This document shows, piece after piece, positions 10,901 to 25,900 of a DNA stretch of 64,000 nucleotides. This DNA comes from Agrypnia vestita (Eukaryota; Arthropoda; Insecta; Trichoptera; Phryganeidae). Made by a program: the position numbers and the translations under genes. How positions within the stretch are numbered: the first letter of the stretch is position 1; the number at the start of each line of letters is the position of its first letter. The notes beneath the pieces were generated by a model. The model saw nothing but the letters and a program-made list of their open reading frames with translations. It was not told the origin of the DNA and did no database searches. The stretch is from NCBI GenBank assembly GCA_016648135.1, contig JADDOH010000493.1, forward strand, positions 1-64,000, read 5' to 3'.

Positions 10901-13900
10901 GATCATGCATGCAGATATTATTCACATACATAATGTACACTGTATATGTATAAGATTATTATATTATTGTAATAGGTGTAAACCGTAGAAATAAAATAAA
11001 TAAATAAATTATACAACATTTAAAAATAAAATAAATTGTGTATTTCTATATATTGGTATAAAAAAAAAACAAACACAAGTTGAGATGTCTCGACTCACGA
11101 CCAATCATATGCGCTTCAATTGAGTCGTATTTTTAAAGATTTTTATAAAAAAATATAAATGAAAACGTTGCCCCACATTGTCCATACTGATTCGTAGAAT
11201 ATAATTTATATTTATGAATATATTTCATGTACATTCTTCGGTATTTGTAATATGTGAAATTTCTATTTTATTTTAAATACTCGAGGTTACATTTCTGTAA
11301 GTATGACTTTTAATTTCTTTCATAAAACTCGATAAAATAATCGAAAATGAATACTTTATAATAAATTATTTTCCTTTTATTTTAGTTTTTAAGTACCTAT
11401 AGTAGAACTTAGTTAATTTTAAGTTCAAGAGACTTTCCGCATAATTCTAAACGCAAAAAATGCATTTAGAATCATGCTGAACCCCGTTAGTTCAAAATTT
11501 TAAATACAAAAAAAAATCACCAAAAATCGTAAAGCTCGTATAATGTATCATGAATTTTGTGAAAAACGTCTGTATTTTTGCATATTTCAAGAAATTATTT
11601 CGTAAACGTAATTTCTATTATGCTAATACAAAGATCGCGATATTTCTATTACTAAACTACTCGACATTGACATATTTATTGTTCTCACTTGCGAAAATAC
11701 TGTATTTTATCAAATTTAAAAAAAATCTTAAATTAAGGGAACTAAAATGTATTAATTTATGGCTCTAGAGGCTAAAAATTATTTCGAATTACGAATTACC
11801 GAAGTTTTCGAATTATCGGGGTTAATCTACTATGAAAATAGTATTAATCGTGGGACTAGTGGGTTTGAAAAATTTCGAATTATGGCGAATTTAGAATTAT
11901 CGGTGTTCGAATTAAAGGGGTTTTGCTGTATAACTTTAACCGCCCGTGCGTGAGTACACGCACGAATTTTTTATAAATGACGTTCATTTTGTTTTGCACT
12001 GCACGCGTGGTTACTCCCAACAACATGCATCATTCAAGTTCATCGCTTAGCTATGTTTGACGACATCCTTCCGTTTCATATTATTCCATCCTCGAGGCGA
12101 AATAAGTTATTTCGCCGCCTCAGCCATCTTTTTTTGTTCCGACGTGTTTACGATATGACGCGCATCTCGATATTGCAATATTTTCTTTTATATCCTCGTT
12201 TCAATCCTGTCAACACGTCGACTACCCGCATAATACGCTTTTACCCACTTCCCGATTTTAGTTTTCAGAAGGCGTACTTAAAATATTGATGTATCCATGT
12301 CAATTTTCATTATTGATCGCTAGCCGCAGCTCCAACAACGCAGTATTTCCATTACTTGTGATAGAGTATACCATTTTTTAAGCGCAATATTTTTTTACGA
12401 TTTTGATTTCAGTTGAAAAAATGCAGCGTTTACCTAATTTTATATTGCTTTTATTCCTTATTATTATTTTCTTCTCTACTAAATTACGCTTGTTTATTGC
12501 TTTTATACTTTTTCTTTTTTACTAAATATGTTTTTCTGGTGTTTTGTTTGGTTACTTACTTCTGAGATATCTCTACATGAGAGTGTACGGGCATTATCCT
12601 TGGCTTTACCCAATCGAGTTTCTCCAGGGTATGCTTGGCTACAATAGTTTAGAGACCAGAAGGAATGTGTATTTGATTACACATTTTTATCGATTGTTGC
12701 GCGGTATGATCGATAATCCTGAAATTATGCAGAGCATTGGTTTGTATGTTCCTGATAATTACACTAGACATCGTCAGCATAGATTGTTTCACATTCCAAT
12801 ATACAGGACCAACCTGCCGATGGTTATGCCTGTTGGAAGAGCCACAGCTATGCTGAACAAAATTGCTTTGGGTATTGATATATTCCATGTGTCTGAGGGG
12901 GTTTTCCGAAGCGGGATTCTCCTACACCTTTGACCAGATTTTATGTTATTTTTAATTTATTAAATATTTTCATTTTTGATATATACTTCCTAATATGTAT
13001 GCCTTAAATATTTTGTTTGTCATGTACATATTATCGTGAAATAAATTGAATTGAATTGAATTGAATTATATATTTTCACACGTTAACTAATTTTTTTCTA
13101 ACTACCATCTTAATTTCTTCTAAATTTTTAAGTTTAAAGTTTTTTTTACTTACATAAAAATGTATCCTATACTTCTAAATGAAATATTTGGTATGATGAA
13201 TAACAAATCTCCCTACCTCAGAACAGGTATTTACATATACCTATAGAGGTAGGTAGTGGCTGAGATACTTTGTACATACTGTGCTTGCGCTTTTGATAAT
13301 TTAAGAATTCAAGTAGCGTTGCTCCTAGTAGTATTAATAAATCGCATATTTAATATAATTTAACTATAAAATTATTTATATTAAAATACACTGGTTATAA
13401 AAATACACTAAAAGTTCTGGCGCCACCTAGCAGGTGCATTTCAAATGTTCATCAGAGAAACATTGCAGACGGTTAACCTCTATTGAAAAAGAAAATGAAT
13501 TACTGAAATATGATACATAAGAATGAAAAAAGTTTCATTAAAAATAATACCATTGAAAAAGCATCATATAAAACTTTAGATCATTTAAAAATAAATTACA
13601 TTTAAAAATAATAACTTACGTTAACTCCGACTATTTATTTTAAAAAAATACTAGCCGTAAATCCATGAAAAATGATAATGATCTGATAATGCAACTTCAC
13701 TTAAATCAACCATTCCCTTAGAGCTCAGATATGGCTCCGAGTATTTAAATATTTTTAAGGACATATGGGTATTAATTCAAAGGTCTGAAAATGTATTAAA
13801 ATAAATAGTGGCCATATTGAAAAGTAATAAATGTTTTTTCCCTACAATACCTATTACCTGAGTGTTCAGTCTATTTTAATATGATACGTACAAGCACGTA

Positions 13901-16900
13901 TATTTTTATTCGATTTTGTAGACAAGATAATATTCGTAGTTCTAATAAGATTTCAATCAATATATTCTGAAAATTTGACCTGATAATGATCACGATTAGA
14001 GTTGTTTAATAGTCTGATACGCCATCTTAAAATACTAATTATTTGCTAATAATAATAAACTAATAAAACTAATAAACAAAAGATATTTACCCGATTCTAG
14101 TGCAGTGCTCGAAGGAATTTTGTCATTCCTGATAGACTAATGAATTAAAATTTTAAGATATTGTAAAAATAAACAATCGCTTACTAATAGGTGAAATTAA
14201 TTCTTTCGGTTTATTTCTCAAACGATCGCTGTTGAATCCGCAACAGCAGACAACAAATTACTTATTGAGGTACCTACTGAAGGTTAATGACGCAACGCCC
14301 ATTGTTAACATAACAAGCTAACTTGTCTGCATATGAAGATTTATTTGCGTGAGGAGCGTTCAATTAATATTTAGTTTTATTTTTATGTCTTGTAGTATAA
14401 AGCTAGTATAAATTGTGATAATTTTAAAATTATCTCAAACCAATACTGTTCCAACATAAACGAAATTCTAATGCGGGGACTTAATAGTGTCACTGAAATA
14501 AATAAATAAAAATTAAACACTTTTAAAAAACCTATATAGCCTAGTGTTTATATCGTGTAACTTTTTTATTTTTTCTTTTTGTATTATTCTTAACATGCCT
14601 AAATTTTTCTGTATACTAATTTCTCTTGTTTCAATTTTTTATTTTTTTTATTATATTATTCTTAACGTGCCTACTTTTTTCTGCTTACTAATTAATTCTT
14701 TTTCTCTTGTTTAATTTTTTTTTATTCTTTCTTGTTTTATTTTCTTAACACTTATTCTTATTCTTTCTTGTTCACTGTCTGACTGTTCATTGTCAACACT
14801 TATTCTTATTTTTTCTTGTTGTATTATTCTTAACCTAAGTTTTTCTGCTAATAATAATGTCTCTTTTTCTTTTGTTTTAATTTTTATTCATTCTAGGTAT
14901 ATTATTCTTAATATGCCAATTATTAAAAAACATATTTATCATAATTAACATATTTCTAAAAATGGAGACCTATAATTGGCCCTCTATATTATATTAATGT
15001 TTTCTATGCTTCCGTGAATATTAAATAAATAAAATAAATAAATTATGTAAACTAGGGACCGCGGGTTAAATTTTTTTTCATTTTTTTGTAACAAATTTTA
15101 TTAATCTTTTTTTACGTAATTTTTTTTGTAAAATTTTTTAAAGTGGTAATTTAAAAAAAATATATGTCAATAATTTAAAATGTTTCATGTCATATTTCAA
15201 CATGAGAAAATCGCAAAGAAATACACTTGGAGGATTCAGTGAGTCTGAATGTTTTATAATATTTTAGAATGATCTGGAAGCCGGTTGAATACGTGAATGT
15301 AGTTATACCAAAAAATCGAGAAATCGGGTCGTTATAAATTGGGTCGCGGCCGCTTTGACATTTTATTTTGACAACAGCGAAAGCCAAAACCGGACAAAAA
15401 ATATAGCGAACTGTGAATCTGCGCGATAGAAAATGGCGCTTCAGCATTACGACTGGAATTTTCTAGAGTAGGTACTCAAAATTAGCGCAAATTACAGAAT
15501 AGTGAACCAGCTAAAGTTTGTGTTCAGGGATATTGTTACTAATATAAGTTTAATTGTTTACAGTCGTTTCATTTGTATCCCACCACGACGAACTTTTGAC
15601 AGTATTTTACTATCTTAATTTAAGTAATAATAAAAATATTAAATTTATGTAGTTTTTATTACTATGTAGCATACTATAAAAAAGTTAACTTACTTAACAT
15701 ACTATTAAATAACTCCGTACTTAGGTATGTAGGTATATTACCATATCATATCAAATACAATAATTTCGTTGTCTGTCCGTCTGTCAGTCTCTATATCCCC
15801 GTAACTGCGTGTAACGTTCGTAATTTCGTTCAAATTCATGGCTAAAAATGGCCGGAGATGGGGCTTGAACCTCGGGCCACCAAACCCGAACCGGCCGATT
15901 AACGCATGTCGCTACGACCACCTCTCCACAGTTCGCCAAAAAGATGCTATAAATATATTCCGGGGCTTAGCAAAGACGCGGACCTATGTTTCGTAATTTT
16001 TGACGGGTTACAGCTAGTGTGAGAACAAATTTAAAAGAAACTATAACGCAATGAAGAAAGTTAATGGTAAAATACATACTTAATTCAAAATATCGAAATC
16101 CTCTGATGACTTTCACGACGAATAATTTTTATTATAAACATTTAAGCATACTCACTAATTGCAATTATTTTTAATGACATTTTCAATTATAAATTAGTGT
16201 CTTTCCGTTTGTAAAAGGTATTTTGCTACTCAAATATACGAATACATAATGTGTAGTATTATTCTTCTTAAGAATGTATTTTTATCAATTCAACAAAGAA
16301 TAAAAAATTAACGAACGATGTGATCATGAAATGAATATTTCCATCACGAGCCTTGTTGAGGATTTCATTGAAAAATATTATCCGATAATAATACAATCAC
16401 CTTCAGTGTCATGGACCCGCGACCTCAGTGAAATGATACCTTGTCATTATATTACGCAGTGTTAATATGATTTAAACTGCCTTCAATTATTTATTTACTT
16501 GGTACTCACTACACACAGAGCTACAATTATTTTGCATTAGTAATGAAAATAATTATCTTGTGTTTTGAAATCAAATATAATAATTTCGTTGTCTATTCGT
16601 CTGTCCGCCCGTCCGTCCGTCCGTCTGTCTGTCCCCGTAACATCGTGTAGCGTCCGTAATTTCGTTCGAATTCACGGCTGAAAAAAAAAATTAAACGTCC
16701 GGAAATGGGTCTTGAACTCCGGGCCAGTAAAGACAAACCGGCGGCTTAACGCATGTTGCTACCGCCGCCTCCCCGTGGACCGTCAAAAATGTACTATTTA
16801 ATATATCTACTAAGTTTTAGCAAAGACGCGAACCATTTCATATTCCGTGATTTTTCACGGATGCACGGCTATTATTATACAAAAATCTATATAAATAATT

Positions 16901-19900
16901 TTAATGTAAAATTTATTTTTCTGGGTTTTAGATTTAACTTGTCCACATAGGTTTGTATCGTCCACATATCAAAGCAGTCGTTCAAGTATCAGCACATACA
17001 GAAGAAATCTATCTATTGAAAAAGTGTCAGATTACCACCAGGATTCAAACCCGAAACTTCATCATTCGAGGAATCTGCTAGAAACAAATTTTTGTTCTTC
17101 TGTGACTGTCAAAAATGTTTATAAATTGTACTTGAACATTACAGAAGGAATATATATCAGGGCCATTGTCGACTAATTTATAATATTGTCACAAGATGGT
17201 ATTTTTTTTAAAAATGCAAAAAATATTTTAAAAATTCCTATTGTAAAATATATATAAAAAAATAAACATGCATGTACATATTATAATAAAATACATAAAA
17301 TTAGGAAGAAATAAATCAACAGATGTACTAAAAGAAAAAGAAGAAGAACAGTTATTTACAAATGTCAATTTGCAAAATTATACAATGAATTAACTATATT
17401 ATTCTGCCAAAAATACATTTCCAATCGATTACTTGACAATCTGGGGGATAAGGCGTTCAAAATGTGTCGTAATTTGTCATAAAATGCGAAATATCTCACG
17501 GGTAACTGCCTCGTTTGTGTAGAGATCTGTGGCGTAGGTCCCCTCCTCCCCCCAGGCCGGGGTGGTGTTCCGGTACAGATCGAATCCGAACATACTCTTC
17601 TCGCCAAACTGAAATACAAAAAAAAATCACTTATTTTTTCGTACATTTACTCTCATATCGGGAGATTACGCGAAAATTTACATTTTCGAAGAGGGGATTT
17701 TGAACTAATTTAATCTTTCAAGATTTTTTAGCATTCATTCTAAAGATTCAGTACATTGTCCAATCTAATGGCTTTCTTCTCGTAATCGTGCTATACATAA
17801 ATATGAATTATATCGAGGTCCGTAAGCTAAGGCCCGAATAAAGGTTTAAGGTAAGACTTAAAAATCAGATTTTTTCACTGAAAATAGTAGAATTTTTAAA
17901 AATTAGTTTTTTCTATGTTTTGATACAAAAAAGTGAAAATTAATTTTTGGTAGATGTCCGAGTTTACGTAGGGATCGTCGATATAGGTCATTGACATACT
18001 GACCAACTGATTTTTAAAATATAAATAAATCAATGTATCTAATCTTTTTTTAAATATGGTAAATGGATATTCAGTTATTTTTAAATATGAATCATATGTC
18101 ACTTACTAATTATAACAAATTTCAAAACAATTTTTCTATTTAGGCAAGTTCTCTCCTCCTCCACAAAGAATGATTAATTACTACAACGAGATCTCATCCA
18201 GAAACCCTAACTAGGAAATATTCCATGCGACGAAGGCCAGTGCCACACTTTGCCGATCTTCTTTGTGGAGGAAAATCGGCGAAACAATTGGATCGACCGA
18301 TCATCCGCGCAGTGTGTTTGATAAACGAATATTATATGAAAGGAAATGTAGCGACGAAAGATCGGCGTAGTTTGGCGCTGGCCTAAGGCTCAGTTTAAAG
18401 GGGAATTTTAATACACAGGTATAGGTCGTTTCATATAAGCTTGCAATTGAGTTAGTGTGGGTACAATGCCGTAATACGCGCATTGTTTCGTTGTGTCAAG
18501 TTTACGGATACGAGAGGGGCATACCCGTAACGGTCGTTTGAACTTGTGTAAAATGGATTTTTCTTTGAACAAAGCCTGCTAGGTGGCACCATCACTTATT
18601 TGACATAAATGATTTTTGAAAATTCAATCATGAATTCACGATTTATTTGTGATGTTTTTTTGCTGATAAAAAAAACATACCAGAATAAATATGTCACTGA
18701 AATAACGATTCATTCAAAACGGAAACTTTATTTTTTTTAATAAAGATTCGTTGTTTGCATTTTTTCAGCGACATATTTACTTTGATTTAATTAGTATGGA
18801 ATATTCTTGCGTAATTTTATTACGATGTCTAACGTTGTTTAGTAATAGTGGAATGGTTGAGTATTATTAATTAATCTTATAACACTATCATAGGTTTGAT
18901 AAAAGGTTTAAAGATAGTTTGTTATTAATATGATTCGTATAGAGATAATCGAATGTAATAGATATCTATTAGGTTGGATGTGTTAAGTTGAGTTGAATAA
19001 TTGATTTAAACAAGCAATTCCAAAAACATTTTGAAGACAACCTTTTTTATTATTACACCCATTTTATTAGTATGCTTCAGATTAAAAGATTGATTTTATC
19101 AATAAGTGAAGAATAAGCTATCGGGCAGATAATTAATTACTGGAATTTTACCAATAGGTGACAAAAATGTCGAAAAAATTGACACTCTATGGATTTTGTG
19201 TTTAGTTTGTACAACTCCGTGTTGATTTTTAATGAAATTTAAAATAAATTAATTTTTAATAAATTATATGTAATAAATAATGTTCAGAGGTTAAGTGTTA
19301 GTTTAAAGGTGACGGCTGTTTTACATTTAACCTGTAAAAAAATTGAAATTGAAAAGTTTAACTTAACTAGAAACGCCAAAATACTATCGTTGGTGTTTCT
19401 ATTTCTTTATTTTCTCCATATGAAATATTAAAATTATTTATATCTCTTAAAATATCAAACAAATTAGTTTGGAAACAATTGAATATTGCATTGTCATATA
19501 CAATATACTAATGCTGAAAGGTCTCTAATAATGGACCCCCTCGGAAAATGTTGATATTTTTATTATTTAATTTTGAGACAAACAAATAAACAGACAAGGC
19601 CAAAAAACAAAAAAAAGCCAAAATGAAAGCGTGTAAAAACGTCCCGAGATAAATATTTTTTTCATATAATGATAATTATAAGAAAAAAATTATGTTATTC
19701 GATATATAGGTGCATAAAGACAGCTTACGATATTAAATGTACGATCGACAGACAACCGATAGCATATATTTTAACATTGTCGATTGATTATGAATTATTA
19801 TAAGTACGTCGACACGACTATCCTATCGGATCTTTTTTTAATAAATATACCACTAATATTATAAATATAATGGTAGAAAAATGACTTTTTTATATTTAAA

Positions 19901-22900
19901 AAAATATTTTTTAAATTTTTTGACCTGTTTAAGTTGTTGAATATTGGTTTGAATCACTGGTTGAACACACAAAGCTCAGTTGATTAATTTAAACAAATAT
20001 TTCCGATCTAGTAGAAAATTGATTATAAAATTTATAAAAACTTTGAATAAAACCCTGATATATAGAATTATCAACATGTATCGGAAACGATGGCCCCTTC
20101 ATGGTGTATAGCATCAGGGCGTGCAGTGAGAACGAGAAGCATGACTTTTCCTAAGCATATATTTTGAAAAGTAACCCAAATAAGAGATGTAGGTATTTCG
20201 TAATATTCCTATCAAAATAATTAACAAATAATAATTGTAAATGGTTACGTAACAATAGGTAATAACAACCGTAACTCTTTAAAAATTAAAATATTATTCA
20301 GATTTTAATATTTCGTAATATTCTGCCAGATTAATATTTAACTTCGATTTATTTTTCCAAATACATGATTAAATCAAAGTCATGCTTCTTGTACTCACTC
20401 CACCCCCCCTGGTATATAGTATACTAAAAATTAATTTTGGAAGTACAGACATTACCAAAAACAAAAAATAAAAAAATGGGAGTTGAATAACTAATTAATA
20501 ACTAATACATTTAAAAGGTAAAAATGCAGTTAGGAGCATGATGATTGTGCTTCAAATCTAACAGGGAGAACTTAATTATAGTTTGTCAATCCATCCAAGC
20601 CGTCAAATAATTCAATTACAAATTCACATAATCTACTTAGCCTCCTGTCAACAGAATCACAATCTACTAAGATTTATGTTTAGATTTTGATTTAACTCGG
20701 TCATGACTAAAATAATTTTATAAACGTAATATGATGTGTTTTCACACCCTATTTTAAATTTTATAAGCTTAATATACAATCTACATATTTTATTACTTTT
20801 AAAAATGATTTCCCAACTTACCATCAGATTCAGTAGCTTTATAACAAATAGGATAAAATATATTTGTAAAATTATGCTCCTGTTATTTTGTATATTCTAC
20901 CCACGTTTTCCACTTGTAGAAGTATAAATCTATAACCTGAGAGACATGCCGGCGCACGGTAAGCATACAACCATCCCTGGGTCATGTTTACCAATCGAGT
21001 TTATTGGTGGAGTGGGTTGTAGGATAGATGTGACTGATACAGGATTCTTTGGCGACCAAAGTTGATCTGCCAGCGATCATCTTCATAACCAGACTTGACA
21101 GCCACTTAATAATGACACTTAATGATTATAAAATTCAGAAAAGTTATTGCTCTCAAGTGAATAAACATCTTAATTGCCCCTTAATTCTAATATCAAAATT
21201 TTTAGTTTTTAGTTTTACCAACATAAAAATGATCGCAGCAAATTAATTTATAAACCACCATAGCCCCCGATACATGTTGATAATTCATAAATAGTGGTTT
21301 TGTACGAAGCGCTTTCTTTTTATTAATATATAAATAACGTTTTCACAAAGTTACTTTGCTGATATTGAGAAAAATATTCGAGGGTAGAAAGCCTAAAGGG
21401 CGTTAGTGATTATTTCTAACTTTACAGGAGAGCAACAGAAATTTCTGTCAATTTGATTTTGTCAATATTTCTTTTTTTATAAAATGATTTCCATATGTTT
21501 ATTGGATTAAAACATATGGAAATCGTTAAATAATAAAATCAGATTGAGAGATCTTTCTTTTGCTCTCCTGTAAAGTTCGAAATAACCCTACCGCCCTTAT
21601 AAATATTTACATAAGCGTGCATATAGCCTGCGCTCGGAGGCTGTTACTGAAGGCGTGACGTACAGACGATGAGAATTATGCATATTCTAGAAATAGGTCG
21701 TTTTCCACGCAGGTCCTCAACTGCTTGTTAAGGACACACGTCCTTCGTTGTAACTTCTGGTAAACCTATTATTCACACCGTAATTACGCCATTTACCCGG
21801 TGTGGTTGCCTTACATTTCGCCTTGCCCATTGTGCCCGGCCGTTCCCACGATCGGGTCCGATAGCGAAACCAATGACACGCGGACCACAAAATAATATAA
21901 TACTTTTATTGTTAACTCGGAAAAACATTCATCATGGATACCCTCAAGATCCCCTCGGCGTCATGTCCGGGTTCGGCTGCGGAAGTACAGAGACCTTTGC
22001 GCCGCTTTGTTTTGATTAATCATATAAATTTGACAGAACCGACAAAATCGCCGTTCGTACATTTTAAAATTAAAAACGATTTTTTTTAAAAATTTATTTT
22101 AAATAATGTTTTATTTTTATATAATTTAATTTGATATAGACAAAAATTATTAAAAACAAAATTTATTAATCCATTACAAAGTCATACAGAAAAATGAATT
22201 CAACGAAAAAATATTTGGTTGCTACTAGCGAAGGGAAAAACTACATTTCAAAATGAAGACTACAACACACACACGTTCACCAGTTTGAAGACTACAAAGT
22301 GTACACTACAATTGTAGTAAAAACTACTTGAAGTGAAGTAATTGTAGTACTACGAAATGAAGTGAAGTAATTGTAAAGGTCGCCAGCCAGATTTCTTCGT
22401 TCGATTCAAAAAAAATTTTCAAACCATAGGGGGGGGGGTTGTTACAGTTTCCAGAGATTTCTTTGTTTACCTACATCAACACCATGGGGGGGAGGGGGGG
22501 GGGGGTTGTTACATATTCCAGAAATTTCTTCATATATCTACATCAACTTTCCAAAAATTTCACGTAAAAAATGCACTATTTAAAGTGTGTTTCTCATACT
22601 TTCGATAACTTTGAAGTGTATGTACTTTGTAGTGTTCACTTTGAAATGAAGTGTACTATTTGAAGTTTATACTTTCAATAACTTTGGTGTTTGTAGTTTG
22701 TAGTGTGCACTACACTTCAAAATTCAAAATGTACTTCAATGTAATGCAGTACTACATTGTAGTAGCGAGTGCAGAGCGGACCCATCACTAGTTGCTACTG
22801 CTACCGATGTAAATTTTTCAGGTGCATTGATTACTTACTATTCATCGAATTAAATTCTCCTTTAAAAACCAAATTGAAAAAAATAAAAGTAAAAAAACGA

Positions 22901-25900
22901 CGTATTTTACAAATGTTTCGCTTTATTAATCCACACAAGAAAATGTTATTAACATTAATTTATTTATATTGCACCTACACTGATGTCTAATTTGGGCAAA
23001 GGCTGTTTCATAAAAGCAGTAACTTCTTCACAAATAAAATATGCATTTTATATACAAAATGTATAATTATGTGGAAACCGGAAATAGGTAGGTCAAAACG
23101 TTTTGGAGCATTTTGGAGGTTGTGGAAATGTCAAAACTGCAAAATAATTGTTTGTAAGTGTCGTAATCTCACAAAAAATAGATTATCATTTAATAACATC
23201 CTTTTTAAAAAAAAATCATGCAAATTCCCCATTATAATTATTTCAAAATTCAATGCGGGCGCAGGAACTGCGTCACGTTTATTTTTCGTATCCTCAAACT
23301 AAGCTTAAGTACCGTGATTGTTTTTTCTGGTAAAATAGTTCAGTAATGAGTTATTAAATACTATTTTTACTTCTGAAAATTACTTAGATATAATTAAAAT
23401 TTAAGGTTTAAGTACAGGTATCTAGATAGTTTAATTGGTATTTTTTCCATTCTATTTTTTGAGCAAGGAAAAGCAAGGTTTGATGAAAAAATTGCATAAG
23501 TCATTCATTATATTCTTTCCAATACATATTTGCACAGGAATATTGTAATAATAAAGCCACCCTTTAAAAAAATGAGAAATAATTTTCCTTTTTAAAAGAT
23601 ATGTGGTAATATTTTGATATGTGATAGGTATATAATTCTATGTAAAATATTAAAATGAAATAAAAACAATGTTTTTTTTACTTAGCTATAGTTAATTATG
23701 TATATTTAATGACTAAAGTTCGCATGCCAAATACAGTCGCAATATATTAGGTGGTTAATATTACAAACATATGTTTATGCTATAAATAAACATGCAAATT
23801 TCATGCTTACCAACTATTTTTTCTTCAAACGTTACCTGTTTAATATGTCTCCGAAGTTACGTCACTATTTCGAAGGCGAGACACCTTTATATTGTGTTTT
23901 TTTCTTAATAGAGACGTTGATTATATTCAAGCTATTTATTTGAATAATATGTTACGTTGTTAAAACGTTGGGAATATTGTTTTATTTGTGTTTTTATTTT
24001 CAAGCCATATATTTGAGAGATTTTATAAGAACAATCACATCTACTTATGTACATTGATTTGATATTATTGATTTTTAAAATAATAAACTAACCTTTTTTG
24101 CGTGCCTGAACTCTGTATTAATGTCTCTTTCGTAAATCTGAAGCATAGTCATGATTGGAATCTAATAATATCTTTTATAATAGTCAATAAGCGAACTGGC
24201 GTACGTAATCTTTGAAGCTATGAGTAATGCCTGAATAATATTATCATTGAGGTTAGGTATATTCCGGTTACGTTCCGGTTTGAGAATACACCAAGGACTT
24301 AATCGGTCAACTGCTAACTATTATAAGTTCATTTTGCAGGCAACATGTAAATGTGCTTCGGCTATTAATATACGTAAAAATACTACACTGTATTTTGTAA
24401 CGCGTACGATGCGTTTATCATGTAATAACTGATACTAATAACAATACTTTTTTAATGAATTTTTGATGAATTATTTTAAATATTACTATTATTATTGTGT
24501 ATTTCAATTAAGGGTTTTAATTTAAGTATAGTAAGAAAAAATCTGCTATAGGTATATCATCTTTCTCTTTCTCACGAACTTTTTCTCATTGCTGAGTATC
24601 ATGATCGCTTGGGCGGATCTTTCTACCTCTATCTGGATCTGTCTTCAGCGAGTATGGAGGTTTTGAATGGAGACAGAGATATGTTAATCATTTCCCTTCA
24701 CTTTGTCAACATATATTATTGGGAAAAATCAAATTCTGAAATGATTATGCAAAGTTGGAACATAGAATGGAACAAACCTAGAAAGAAAATACAAGACGAG
24801 TCTAAAAAGTAAGGAAATTTCAGGTTTTTTGAAATTATACGAGAAAATCTGATAATCATCCGACAGATAACAATTTACATCTTTCTCCCTCCCTCTATAT
24901 CTATCTCATGTAGAAACTTACAGAAACAAACACCGACGTAAAGCTTATTATCGTCTATTAAGTGTTGGGATAAAGATCTTAAAGATCCAGACTTATCTGT
25001 CAAATGTCAGGATGGGAAGATTTGAATACGCAGTAACGCCGAACACGGTTATGACAAGTTTAGCCATGATATTTCATCTGGACGCTGTGGATGAAGAAAT
25101 TAATACGTTTGTAAGAAACAATCTTTCTCATGTCATATTTTAATACAGTGTATTTGAGCCGTAGAATAACAAAATCCGCTCTGGACATTTTTAATTATTT
25201 TTATCGTCTATTAAGTGTTGGGATAAAGATCTTAAAGATCCAGACATTGTTATTTTCAGAATCGGGCCGATTATCGGAAATTAATAAATACCATACCATT
25301 ATGAAATTTTGTTTGACTCTCTTTGAAACGTATTTTGACTTATCCCATTATTCCTACCACACATACTCTACATGTATACATATCGATCGTACATAAACAA
25401 GATATTCATTTACTAAAGATGATTTGTAGCGTGAAAGACAGATGAATTGTTCATTATTATCTCAAGTATAAGCCAAGATTTCGTCTTATTATTATTAAAA
25501 ATTTAGTGAAGTTTATTAGCCATTTGAGGATCTAGTCCAAGAAAGTATTGAAAATAAACCGATTATACGTATATCTTCTGATATTAATTTATAACAAAAA
25601 ATTTCATAAAATACGTGATAGATGAGTCCGTAGTAAATAAAAGGATCTCTAATGCTTAAAAATATGTCCTGTTATTTGGAAAAACTTATTTATGTCAAAA
25701 ATATTTTGTTCACCCAACAGTAAACTGCGCGGCATGACACGATATTATTCCTCAGACGAATATAATACGAGTATTATGCCATGTGGCCGGTAAATCTGAG
25801 AACATTTTGGTAAAATATGCAAACTTTTTTTCATAGTAGAAGTAGAGTTGGGATTCCAAAAGAATCTGGTGTATTCTATACGTCATAGCAGGCACATTGT

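Larger units (their letters stand above)
9626..17499 (-). other. Intron 4 (7.9 kb)
   Basis: Contains a CR1-like LINE against the exon 5 acceptor (9655-10450), a LINE 3' tail (10860-11005), a pogo-like 5' end (11550-11935), a second LINE (12544-13072), a T-rich degenerate tandem array with LINE-like tail (14555-15048) and two SINE-like repeats (15750-16018, 16558-16870). The stretch 13075-14500 is AT-rich unique sequence with no assignable feature. Confidence 0.8.

Noticed and set aside
12053..12289. 78-codon open frame on the plus strand
   Set aside because: No recognisable domain, no conserved spacing to a start signal, and adjacent to transposon remains; chance ORF.
13440..13475. catcagagaaac as a partial hammerhead core
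   Set aside because: No stem II and no second core strand; chance match.
17515..17703. Plus-strand open frame across exon 4
   Set aside because: Shadow of the antisense sulfatase exon.
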